Positions 28,009 through 37,195 of a DNA stretch of 64,000 nt are shown in pieces. The stretch is from an uncultured Saprospiraceae bacterium (GTDB lineage Bacteria; Bacteroidota; Bacteroidia; Chitinophagales; Saprospiraceae), in assembly GCA_937929835.1 (NCBI GenBank), contig CALFUU010000054.1:1-64000 (forward strand). The letters run 5' to 3'. Positions within the stretch are counted from its first letter, which is position 1; each line of letters opens with the position of its first letter. Under the pieces are notes generated by a model. That model searched no databases and was not told the origin of the DNA. It worked only from the letters and a program-made list of their open reading frames with translations. A program made the translations under genes and the position numbers.

Positions 28009-28383
28009 ATGAAAATTCTAGTGCTCATCATATTATTTTTCACTTCAGCACTTTACACCAATGCTGAGGGAACTGCCTTTCCTGTCAAGTTGATAGTAGA
28101 TAAGGAGGTAATCGTCTCTACAGTTGACAGTGGCGCTGATACCTATGATATATTTGAAAGTGCCCTGTATAATTCTGAAGATGCGGTTTTGGAATTTTTA
28201 TCCTGTAAAAAGATTTCCCTAATAAGAATATTTGATAAAAAGGGACAGCTTGAATTCCAACTTCCCGTTATGTCTACTAGTGTAAAATTGAGTAAGAGCC
28301 TGTTTGGGCAAGGCGAGTATATGCTCGGCTTTATTGTAGATGGTATGGAAGACGTCCACTTGACACATGTCAATTTTTTATAG
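28009..28383 (+). CDS. Small secreted protein of unknown function
   Basis: Signal peptide MKILVLIILFFTSALYTNAEG; no recognised family. Confidence 0.6.
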   Translation: MKILVLIILFFTSALYTNAEGTAFPVKLIVDKEVIVSTVDSGADTYDIFESALYNSEDAVLEFLSCKKISLIRIFDKKGQLEFQLPVMSTSVKLSKSLFGQGEYMLGFIVDGMEDVHLTHVNFL

Positions 28384-28467
28384 ACAACAAGATATTTCAG
28401 TCCAATAAGAAAAAGCCGCTCTCAGCTAATTGCTTGAGGGCTGTTTTTTGTTTGTACCTTTGTGCTT

Positions 28468-29427
28468 GTGTCAGATAAGAAAAAGCCCCTCATTAAAACC
28501 AACTTCCACCCGCGTAACAAGCATAGAGAAGGATACGATTTTGGTCTACTTAGTAAAGCCTATCCTGCGCTAGAGCCGTTTGTAAGGCCCAATAAATACG
28601 GCAACATATCCATCGATTACGGTGACCCTCAGGCTGTCAAAGCCCTCAATACAGCCTTACTCGCCGCCCACTACGACATACAAGATTGGGATATTCCCGA
28701 CGGATATCTCTGTCCAGCCATCCCCGGCAGATCGGACTATATACACTATATCGCGGATCTACTTAGCTATGTCAACACTAAAGGCATCCCTCGGGGCCCT
28801 CAGATCAAGGCACTCGATATAGGCGCAGGTGCTAGTGCTGTCTATGCCTTAGTCGGCGCAAGAAGTTATCGCTGGTCTTTTATAGCTTCCGATATAGACA
28901 AAAAAGCCATCGATAATATCGATAAGATTATCAAAGCCAATCCGACCCTCAAGGATCACCTCAAATCCAGACACCAGGGCAATCCAAAAAAGATGTTTAA
29001 AGGGGTCATCCAAAAAGATGAGTACTACGATGTCTCCATCTGCAACCCGCCGTACTATACCTCAGCAGAAGAAGCGAAGGCCTCCACCACAAGAAAATTC
29101 AACAATCTACACAAAGGCAAAGGCGGACCTGTAGTCTCTAATTTTGGCGGTAACAATAAAGAGTTGTGGTGTGAAGGGGGCGAACTCTATTTTATCCTCA
29201 ATATGATCCGAGAGAGCAAAGCCTTCGAAAAACAGGTACTGCTCTTCTCCTCACTCGTCTCCAATAAAGATCACCTTGACCATCTCACAGATGAACTCAA
29301 GCGGGTAGGGGCGACACAACATCAAGTCGTCAAAATGGCCCAAGGCAATAAACGCAGTAGAATCCTCAGTTGGACCTTCCTTAACGACAAGGAGATCAAA
29401 GCGTGGACGGGATATCGTTGGGCCTAG
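28468..29427 (+). CDS. rlmF: 23S rRNA (adenine(1618)-N(6))-methyltransferase
   Basis: FHPRNKHREGYDFGLL, ALDIGAGASAVYALVGA, SICNPPYYTS; start shifted from GTG 28462 to GTG 28468 because TACCTTTG occupies 28455-28462. Confidence 0.93.
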   Translation: MSDKKKPLIKTNFHPRNKHREGYDFGLLSKAYPALEPFVRPNKYGNISIDYGDPQAVKALNTALLAAHYDIQDWDIPDGYLCPAIPGRSDYIHYIADLLSYVNTKGIPRGPQIKALDIGAGASAVYALVGARSYRWSFIASDIDKKAIDNIDKIIKANPTLKDHLKSRHQGNPKKMFKGVIQKDEYYDVSICNPPYYTSAEEAKASTTRKFNNLHKGKGGPVVSNFGGNNKELWCEGGELYFILNMIRESKAFEKQVLLFSSLVSNKDHLDHLTDELKRVGATQHQVVKMAQGNKRSRILSWTFLNDKEIKAWTGYRWA

Positions 29428-29447
29428 TGTTAGGCTAATTGTCTTGA

Positions 29448-30731
29448 TCACTGATCACCATACCCATACTTGCCATTCCACAACTTGCTGAGGTAGGCTT
29501 TGAGTTTGGATTCAGCACCATTGTCTCCGGGTGCATAGAAGGTGGTATCCTTGAGTTCCTCTGGCAGGTACTCCTCGTGGACAAAATTATCTTGGCCATC
29601 GTGAGCATAGTTGTAATTGCCACCATAGCCTAGATCTTTCATCAAGTCAGTCGGGGCATTGCGCAGTTTGAGTGGGATAGAAAGATTACCCGTTTCCTTG
29701 ATAGCAGCGAGCGCTTTATTAATCGCCATATAGGAAGCATTGCTTTTGGGGCTGGCAGCGAGGTAGACGGCACACTGGGACATAATAATACGGCCCTCTG
29801 GCATACCTACTTGATGGACAGCCTGGAAAGTGCTATTGGCGAGTAGGAGAGCATTAGGGTTGGCTAGACCAATATCTTCTGAGGCTAGTATAATCATACG
29901 TCTACAGATGAAGCGCGGATCTTCACCTCCTGCAATCATCCGCGCTAAGTAATAGACTGCGGCATTGGGGTCTGAACCTCTTACAGATTTGATAAAGGCA
30001 GAGATGATATCATAGTGTTGCTCGCCAGTCTTATCATACAGGCTGATGTTTTGCTGGATTCTCCTCTCGACTTCTTCATCATTGATGCGTACAGGTTGAT
30101 CGTCATCAAAACTTCCGACTATTAACTCTAATAAGTTGTAGAGCTTTCTGCCATCACCACCACTATATTTTAGCAGGGCTTCTGTCTCTAGAAGTTGGAT
30201 ATCTCTAGACTTAAGCGTCTCATCTGTGGCGATGGCTGTATCTATCATCCTATTGAGATCCTCCTTGCCGAGGTGTTCTAGGATGTAGACTTGACATCTA
30301 GAGAGCAGGGCAGATATTACTTCAAAAGAAGGATTCTCAGTAGTAGCACCGATAAGTGTAACAATGCCTTTCTCTACGGCTCCGAGCAAAGCATCTTGTT
30401 GTGACTTAGAGAATCTATGTATCTCATCTATAAAGAGTATCGGCGATTCTGTGGCAAAGAGGTGTTTGCTCTCCGCTTGCTTGATGGCTTCACGGACATC
30501 TTTGACACCGGAATTGATAGCACTCAGTTGAAAGAAATTACGTCCAGATGTCTGGGCAATGATATTGGCTAGTGTCGTCTTACCCACACCTGGAGGTCCC
30601 CAAAATATCATAGATGGTATCCGTCCAGATTTGATGACTTTGGTGAGTACACCTTGTGGGCCGATCAATTTTTCTTGACCGATATAGTCATCAAGGGTTT
30701 GGGGTCGCATTCTTTCTGCCAGTGGCTGCAT
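29448..30731 (-). CDS. rarA: Replication-associated recombination protein A (AAA+ ATPase)
   Basis: LAERMRPQTLDDYIGQEKLIG, WGPPGVGKTTLANIIA, FIDEIHRFSKSQQDALL, GATTENPSF. Confidence 0.96.
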   Translation of the reverse strand: MQPLAERMRPQTLDDYIGQEKLIGPQGVLTKVIKSGRIPSMIFWGPPGVGKTTLANIIAQTSGRNFFQLSAINSGVKDVREAIKQAESKHLFATESPILFIDEIHRFSKSQQDALLGAVEKGIVTLIGATTENPSFEVISALLSRCQVYILEHLGKEDLNRMIDTAIATDETLKSRDIQLLETEALLKYSGGDGRKLYNLLELIVGSFDDDQPVRINDEEVERRIQQNISLYDKTGEQHYDIISAFIKSVRGSDPNAAVYYLARMIAGGEDPRFICRRMIILASEDIGLANPNALLLANSTFQAVHQVGMPEGRIIMSQCAVYLAASPKSNASYMAINKALAAIKETGNLSIPLKLRNAPTDLMKDLGYGGNYNYAHDGQDNFVHEEYLPEELKDTTFYAPGDNGAESKLKAYLSKLWNGKYGYGDQ

Positions 30732-30770
30732 ATCTTCGTCTTATGAGACAGGTGACTAAAATAATCTTTT

Positions 30771-31454
30771 ATGACAGTATCCGTACCTGAGATAACCAAC
30801 TTACTGACCTCTGCCTTACAAGCAGCCAGCAATCCCATCGATGCAGACAAGATGGAGGCCTATATGAAAAACCGATTTCCCTTCTATGGGGTTAAGGCCC
30901 CTGCACGTACAGCGTTATTAAGACCCATCTTGAAAACATACAAAGCAAATATCACAGAACAGATACAACCTCTAGTCCACAATCTATGGCAACAACCAGC
31001 AAGAGAATATCAGATGTTGGCTATGGAGCTACTTGGAAAATGTCAAAAGAACTTTACGCCAACAGATCTTCCCTTTGTCGAGGAGCTCATCACCACTAAA
31101 TCGTGGTGGGATACTGTAGATTATCTCGCCTCCAATACAATAGGACACATACTTGCCTTAGATGCGGGACTGGCTCGTAATACGGCCCATAAGTATATAG
31201 AAAGTGAAAATCTCTGGCTTAGAAGAACAGCCCTGTTGTTTCAGCTTAAGTATAAAGATCAGGTAGATGAGCAGTTGCTCTATGCTCTGATAGATAAAAG
31301 CTTAGGCGAACAAGAGTTCTTCATCAGGAAGGCCTGCGGGTGGGCGCTACGCCAATATTCTAAGTATAACCACAAGTCCGTTAAAGCCTATATGGAAGCA
31401 AATAAGGAAAAAATGTCTACCCTCACTTGGAGAGAGGGGAGTAAGTATCTGTAA
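30771..31454 (+). CDS. DNA alkylation repair (AlkD-like HEAT) protein
   Basis: YMKNRFPFYGVKAPARTALLRP, WWDTVDYLASNTIG, FFIRKACGWALRQYSK. Confidence 0.93.
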   Translation: MTVSVPEITNLLTSALQAASNPIDADKMEAYMKNRFPFYGVKAPARTALLRPILKTYKANITEQIQPLVHNLWQQPAREYQMLAMELLGKCQKNFTPTDLPFVEELITTKSWWDTVDYLASNTIGHILALDAGLARNTAHKYIESENLWLRRTALLFQLKYKDQVDEQLLYALIDKSLGEQEFFIRKACGWALRQYSKYNHKSVKAYMEANKEKMSTLTWREGSKYL

Positions 31455-31508
31455 ATCAGTTAGTTAAATAAATTGATGGTATCTATATTATTATTGCTGA
31501 CAAGGATG

Positions 31509-31539
31509 TTTGATATTACTATCAGAGGTAGTATATTTG
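31509..31539 (+). promoter_or_regulatory. Bacteroidota promoter TTTG-N19-TATATTTG upstream of the tRNA pair
   Basis: TTTG at 31509-31512, 19-nt spacer, TATATTTG at 31532-31539. Confidence 0.65.
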
Positions 31540-31620
31540 CCATCCCTTAGGAAATAGCTCTTAAGGTGTATTGAAATAAGCAAGGTCCAGTTTCTTCGAG
31601 AAACTAGAAATTGCAACTAT

Positions 31621-31693
<73 letters not shown>

Positions 31694-31735
31694 CTCCTCT
31701 AATTCGAATGTCCAGCGTTCGGATCCACAAAGTAG

Positions 31736-31819
31736 GCCCGGGTGGTGGAATTGGTAGACACGTTGGACTTAAAATCCAATGACTTCACGGTCGTGCGGGT
31801 TCAAGTCCCGCTCTGGGTA
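31736..31819 (+). tRNA. tRNA-Leu (TAA)
   Basis: 84-nt class II tRNA; anticodon stem-loop TTGGA-CTTAAAA-TCCAA; GGGTTCAAGTCCC T-arm; long variable arm. Confidence 0.94.
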
Positions 31820-31935
31820 CTTTTTGTTCTTCTTTTGTTATTACTCAAAAGTTTGGTTTTTCTTAGTTCCTTCTTGAACGTTAACTTTTAGAAGGTAGCT
31901 AACTTTATGACTCAAGTTGATAGAAGAAAAAGTTC

Positions 31936-34908
31936 TTACTGGTCCTTAACTATTATTATGCTTTGATAATACTCAGTTTCTTCTAAGTGCAATTTTAGTA
32001 AATACAGGCCAGACATTAGATTAGTACAATCCAATTCCATTCGATTATTACCTTTTTCAACGATAGAATTACATACGAGTGAATTACCTTCGTAAGAATA
32101 AATATTTATTAAATCTGCATAACCTGGAAGTTCCAAAGTTATTAGTCCATTTGAAGGATTAGGGAATATTTGTACTTTTCCCTCTAAGTCACTTATACTT
32201 GAACTACCATCTATTTCTATAAGTTGTTCAGAGAAGCTTTCACCACATTGATTCTCAGTCGTAACACTAGCAATATAAACTCCTGGAGCGGCATATGTAT
32301 GGTTGATAATACTCCCTTCTAATGTATTACCATCTCCCAAATTCCATTGATAAACGTTCTCTTGTTCAGGGTCATTTATACTTAATGTAACTTCGAATTC
32401 ACTATTGTTTTCAATGGAGAAATCTGTAGTAGGAGTATCACTTGCAAATATATATTCTGGGTAAGTCATTTCATCTGAGTATGTTGTATTTGATGAACGC
32501 AGATAAACATGAAATTCTCCTTTTGAACTGTATGAAACTATAGGATTCTTCTCTAAAGAAGTTGAAGGATTTCCATTTGGAAATTCCCAATAAAATATAT
32601 CAGCAATACCTGAAGTGACATCAGCATCAAAGTTTACTTCAAATGGAATACAACCTTCATTTATATTAGAGTTGATGGTAACGGAGATAGGCATATCAAA
32701 TGGTAATATTACTACCTCTTTATTTATACTCCTTGTCCCACATTCATTGGTGGCTGATAAGGTAACAGTATAAGTACCTGAATCTGCATATTCATGAAAT
32801 GCATTTATTCCTGTTGTTGATATTTGACTACTAAATTCCCATATATAGGACACTTGTTGTTCCGGGTTAAGTACTGTTACATTTATTCCATTTTCACCAA
32901 TTAAGTCAATGGTGAAGTCTGGACTAGGCAATTCTAATATTTCTATATAATCTTCAAAAATGATAGTGTCTGATTGGAAGGTGTCGAATACTACTAATGT
33001 TGTCGAGTAAACGCCAGATTCTGTATAAGATATAATAGGATCCTTTTCATTGGAAATAGAGGGTGTACCACCCTCAAAACTCCACAAATAACTATTATCT
33101 GTACCTGAACTAGAATCCAAGTATTTTACAGTCAATGGACTACATCCAGCTTGTGTGTCAGATTCAAAATTAGCAACTATCGGAACGAACGGCGTGTGAA
33201 CGGATGTAATATAGTATGGAGAATAAAGAATTGTATCTCCAGAAATAAGTCTTTCAGGTACGGAGGACACTACTAGGTAATAAATCCCACTAGGTATTTC
33301 AGTTACAATTTCTTTGTAGTCTTCTGCATCAAAGTTGGATGTAGCAATGAGCTCTTCATTTTCATCAAAAAGATACATTCCAGAATTAGGTGATGACATT
33401 CCTATTAATCCAATCTGTAAGGTTCCTAATTCATCTATGGTGAAGAAATAAGAATCAGAATCATTATTAACTAAAATATTGGCGTGAGGTGTACTGAATT
33501 CAGAATATAATTCACCGATTGAAATTTCATAAGGAATATCTACTTGCTGATCCAGACCTTGTAATACACCTTGAATATTTTGATGAATGCTTCTGTGATC
33601 TTCACTTACATAATATATCGGTGCAACTGGACTCTGTAAAGGAGGAGTTGCAAACAGATAATTGTTCAAATTAGCGCTAGCGTCTGATACAACATCATAA
33701 ATGAAAAGATCTAATCCAGTTGCAATCGAGCAACTGTATGAAATGTTTCTCGGAGTAGACTTTTGATTTATGCCTACAACAATATCAAGAACGCCATTGC
33801 AGTTGACGTCTCTATTATAGTATGAATTGGGATCTAACAATAACTCAGAACCTCCGTCAATATAAGTCCCTACAGATGGCCAGCTATCAAATGCAAGATC
33901 ACGTATTGCCTCTGAACTACTGTCGTTATCAGTAAAAACATCAACTAGGAGTGGGATATTATTGCTGCCAGAATGAGGAGAATCAAGTGTATGTACTTTT
34001 GCAATATGATGTTGGCCATCATCCTGCCATTTGTCTTGATTCTGAATGTATTCTCTAGCCGCTAAACCACCCATACTGTGTCCAACGAGTATTACTTTAT
34101 CTTTACCTGTAGTTTCAAGAACTCTTCTCACAGCTTCCCTCACAGCCCAACCTTGCTTTACAATAGCTGATTGGTTGCTTTGAACGTCAGATTGATCAGA
34201 TGGGTATCTTATAAAACCAGAACTGATATCAAAATTAACAGTGTAGATATCACCTCTTCTAATAGTGTTTACGAAATCTGATTCTGAAAAGTATGAACCT
34301 GCATCAGAGGTAAACACATTGCCGTCCGGATTTAAACAATAGTGAAGACTTCCTCCATCCACATATCCGTACTTTTCTTCATAATGACTTATTGCTGTAT
34401 TCCATATATTGTCGTTACTACCTAGTCCATGCAAGAAAATAATAGGATAGGGTGATTTCAAAAATACATCACTGCCAGTCAAGACATTAATAAATTCTGA
34501 AGAAGGACCTTGTCCTGTAAAAGCATTGTTATTCTCATCACTTTCTAACTCTTCTGAAAATCTATCAACCCAAATACCAATGCGATATATATCACTGCTA
34601 ATATTGTGAGGGACAGTCATTAAAAAGAATATAGTATCTGTCTCAAAAGGCTCCAATTGATGGACCGAAACAAAGCCCTGTAGATTAGAGTCATTCAGTG
34701 AGTTACCTTGATAAAGATGGAACGAAGCTTTTGTTTGGTATGCAGTACTATTTCCTATGTTTTGGACATATGCAGATGCCAAAACATAACCTCCCTTGTT
34801 CACTTCGTCGAGATTAAATCCAAATGCTGTCACAGTTAAGTCAGGCTGAGCATTTACCCGAAGACAGAAAATAACCAAAACACAAACTACAATAGGCAAG
34901 TATTTCAT
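31936..34908 (-). CDS. Secreted alpha/beta-hydrolase (lipase-like) protein with CARDB-like, PPC-like and four PKD domains and a T9SS type-A sorting domain
   Basis: PIIFLHGLGSNDNIW, VGHSMGGLAAREY; four PKD-like repeats; C-terminal VQIFPNPSNGLITLELPG...LMSGLYLLKLH. Confidence 0.88.
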   Translation of the reverse strand: MKYLPIVVCVLVIFCLRVNAQPDLTVTAFGFNLDEVNKGGYVLASAYVQNIGNSTAYQTKASFHLYQGNSLNDSNLQGFVSVHQLEPFETDTIFFLMTVPHNISSDIYRIGIWVDRFSEELESDENNNAFTGQGPSSEFINVLTGSDVFLKSPYPIIFLHGLGSNDNIWNTAISHYEEKYGYVDGGSLHYCLNPDGNVFTSDAGSYFSESDFVNTIRRGDIYTVNFDISSGFIRYPSDQSDVQSNQSAIVKQGWAVREAVRRVLETTGKDKVILVGHSMGGLAAREYIQNQDKWQDDGQHHIAKVHTLDSPHSGSNNIPLLVDVFTDNDSSSEAIRDLAFDSWPSVGTYIDGGSELLLDPNSYYNRDVNCNGVLDIVVGINQKSTPRNISYSCSIATGLDLFIYDVVSDASANLNNYLFATPPLQSPVAPIYYVSEDHRSIHQNIQGVLQGLDQQVDIPYEISIGELYSEFSTPHANILVNNDSDSYFFTIDELGTLQIGLIGMSSPNSGMYLFDENEELIATSNFDAEDYKEIVTEIPSGIYYLVVSSVPERLISGDTILYSPYYITSVHTPFVPIVANFESDTQAGCSPLTVKYLDSSSGTDNSYLWSFEGGTPSISNEKDPIISYTESGVYSTTLVVFDTFQSDTIIFEDYIEILELPSPDFTIDLIGENGINVTVLNPEQQVSYIWEFSSQISTTGINAFHEYADSGTYTVTLSATNECGTRSINKEVVILPFDMPISVTINSNINEGCIPFEVNFDADVTSGIADIFYWEFPNGNPSTSLEKNPIVSYSSKGEFHVYLRSSNTTYSDEMTYPEYIFASDTPTTDFSIENNSEFEVTLSINDPEQENVYQWNLGDGNTLEGSIINHTYAAPGVYIASVTTENQCGESFSEQLIEIDGSSSISDLEGKVQIFPNPSNGLITLELPGYADLINIYSYEGNSLVCNSIVEKGNNRMELDCTNLMSGLYLLKLHLEETEYYQSIIIVKDQ
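32209..33180 (-). repeat. Four PKD-like domains in an A-B-A-B arrangement
   Basis: Units aa 577-660 and 741-822 resemble each other; units 661-736 and 826-900 resemble each other. Confidence 0.75.
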
Positions 34909-35047
34909 AAATATAACAATTGTGATCTTTGGTTAAAGATAATTGCTATAGCGTATATACTATGAATCAGGAAGAATCTTTTGGTCCATTTTTCAAGGTA
35001 GTATTAAACAACCATTTTAGTATAGTGTACTTTCATACACATCAATT

Positions 35048-35839
35048 CTACTCCACAACCCTAGCCCCTGCAGGCATCGCCAGTTGTTGTTTTGTAAATG
35101 GTTGATCTGAAACCATCACCTGCGTAAACTCTCTCGTGTTTCTAAGCTCTGTAATTTTTCCTTCTTCTGTCTTGTACCAACTCAGTGAATTAGGCAACTT
35201 AAGCCCATTAAAATTTTTCCAATCGTTATATCTAATCCAAGAAATCTTATCACTCTTTTCTCCAGAGAAAAACGTCACTGTATAACCTAACCACGCCATC
35301 TCATAAGTCGTAGGATCATAATGAATGAAATATTCATCCTCAGGACTGACACCTACACCAGCACCATAAGAAATTCTATATCCGGGATACTCCACACCAT
35401 CAAAACTGAGTGGTTGCGTCGTCGTATACTTTATGCCTTCATCCGCTAATACAAAAGGCATTGCATAGAAGTAGAACATAAGATTGGTATAAAACTTAGG
35501 ATTACTTTTGTAAGACGTATCTGCAACGACCCAGTAATTGGTGCCGTCATAACCGGACTCGAAAGTAGCCGCTTTGATACGTTCTGCTCTTGATTGGAGA
35601 TCAATCATCTGCGACTCATTGCCTTCTTCCTTGACGATCTCATAGCGCATAGACTTCATAGACTTCCACTTTGCCAAAGAACCGTGATTGGCGAATACCT
35701 TATCTAGTGCATCAGGGTAATCTATGTTGGGCTTAGCAGCCATAGTGTCAGCAGCCTTCTCAGCCATCTTTTTGGCGCCCGTATCATTACAAGCATAACT
35801 AAGAAATACAACAGAAAGAAATAACAAGAACTTATACAT
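35048..35839 (-). CDS. Putative lipoprotein (DUF6503-like)
   Basis: Lipobox LSYAC near N-terminus; HGSLAKWKSMKSMRYEI and TYEMAWLGYTVTFFSGEKS pattern. Confidence 0.65.
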   Translation of the reverse strand: MYKFLLFLSVVFLSYACNDTGAKKMAEKAADTMAAKPNIDYPDALDKVFANHGSLAKWKSMKSMRYEIVKEEGNESQMIDLQSRAERIKAATFESGYDGTNYWVVADTSYKSNPKFYTNLMFYFYAMPFVLADEGIKYTTTQPLSFDGVEYPGYRISYGAGVGVSPEDEYFIHYDPTTYEMAWLGYTVTFFSGEKSDKISWIRYNDWKNFNGLKLPNSLSWYKTEEGKITELRNTREFTQVMVSDQPFTKQQLAMPAGARVVE

Positions 35840-36092
35840 TGGTCTACAATATTTTATTGTTTGTTAAATAGGAAAGTGCCAAATATCTAAAGATTTAGAC
35901 CCTTTTAAGTTCAACACGAGAAGAGATTTCATACTATATCGACTAAAAAAATGAGTAAATCACAAAGAATACTTAGCTAGAATCCTCAAATAGATGCTTA
36001 CAATAAGATTACAAAGACATCATTTTACTTAAATTGGTAGACCGAACAGCCCAGACAAATTGAAGTTCTATTGTAATCGGACCTTATACACA

Positions 36093-36698
36093 ATGAATAC
36101 TAAAAAGACACTATATGCACTATTCTTGGGGATATGCTTGAGTTCTCTGATACTCTGGAGTAGTGATGACCCCACTGCCTCGCCTTCCGCAGAGCCTCCA
36201 ACGGAAACAAAGGAAACTCCCTTTGATCTAATGATGCAGGTCTTGACGCATCAGCGTTGTGTGAACTGTCACCCCGCAGGCGATAGACCACGCAAAGGAG
36301 ATGATAGTCATATTACTAGAGCATTGGGCATTCCTAGAGGCAATGATGGGCACGGCCTACAGAGTATAAGCTGCGGCACCTGCCACACTACAGAAAACAA
36401 TGACTACTCTGGTGTCCCTGGAGCCCCTGACTGGGCCTTAGCACCGGAGAGTATGACTTGGGAAGGCAAGACGCGTGTGGAGATAGCAGAACAAATGATG
36501 GATCCCCAACGGAATGGTGGTAAGTCCCCTCAAGAAATAATGAAACATCTTACAGAGCACGAATTGGTGCTATGGGCTTGGGAGCCAGGCATAGATGCTG
36601 AGGGCCTACCTCGCGAAAAGCCACCGGTATCCAAAAAAGATTTTATCACAGCTGTCAAAGAGTGGATAGCCTCTGGCGCTATCATCCCAGAAGCATAA
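36093..36698 (+). CDS. Diheme c-type cytochrome associated with a molybdenum hydroxylase
   Basis: Two CXXCH motifs (CVNCH, CGTCH); signal peptide; directly upstream of 2Fe-2S and molybdopterin subunits; start at MNTKKT preferred over TTG 36060. Confidence 0.85.
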   Translation: MNTKKTLYALFLGICLSSLILWSSDDPTASPSAEPPTETKETPFDLMMQVLTHQRCVNCHPAGDRPRKGDDSHITRALGIPRGNDGHGLQSISCGTCHTTENNDYSGVPGAPDWALAPESMTWEGKTRVEIAEQMMDPQRNGGKSPQEIMKHLTEHELVLWAWEPGIDAEGLPREKPPVSKKDFITAVKEWIASGAIIPEA

Positions 36699-36715
36699 AC
36701 TAAGGAGAAGCAAGA

Positions 36716-37189
36716 ATGAAAATTACTTTCAACATAAACGGAGAGCCTAGAAGCATAGACACTGACGGAGAAGCACCCTTGCTCTGGGTCATCCGCGACG
36801 GACTAAATCTTAAAGGCACTAAATACGGATGTGGTAAGGCCGCCTGTGGCGCCTGTACTATTCACGTAGATGGGATGCAAGTGCGATCGTGTTCATATCC
36901 AGCCAAGTTTGCCGAAGGCAAAGAGATAACCACTATAGAGGGTCTCAGCCAAGGAGACAACTTACATCCCGTACAGCAAGCGTGGATCGACGAGGTCGTA
37001 CCCCAGTGCGGTTATTGCCAGCCCGGATTTATGATGGCCACAGCAGCTCTCCTCAAGGAGATCCCCAATCCAACTGATGAAGACATCGACAACAACATCA
37101 TCAATGTCTGTAGGTGTGCAACGTACTACCGTATGCGTAAAGCCATTCATAAAGCCGCGGCTCTAGCTAAACAAAACCCTTCAGAATAA
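36716..37189 (+). CDS. (2Fe-2S)-binding subunit, isoquinoline 1-oxidoreductase alpha-like
   Basis: [52 protein letters not shown]. Confidence 0.95.
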   Translation: MKITFNINGEPRSIDTDGEAPLLWVIRDGLNLKGTKYGCGKAACGACTIHVDGMQVRSCSYPAKFAEGKEITTIEGLSQGDNLHPVQQAWIDEVVPQCGYCQPGFMMATAALLKEIPNPTDEDIDNNIINVCRCATYYRMRKAIHKAAALAKQNPSE

Positions 37190-37195
37190 GCGCAT

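Noticed and set aside
28411-28450. Terminator after the small secreted protein (AGCCGCTCTCAGC...GCTTGAGGGCTGTTTTTT)
   Set aside because: T-run is good but stem pairing is imperfect; not strong enough to list as a feature.
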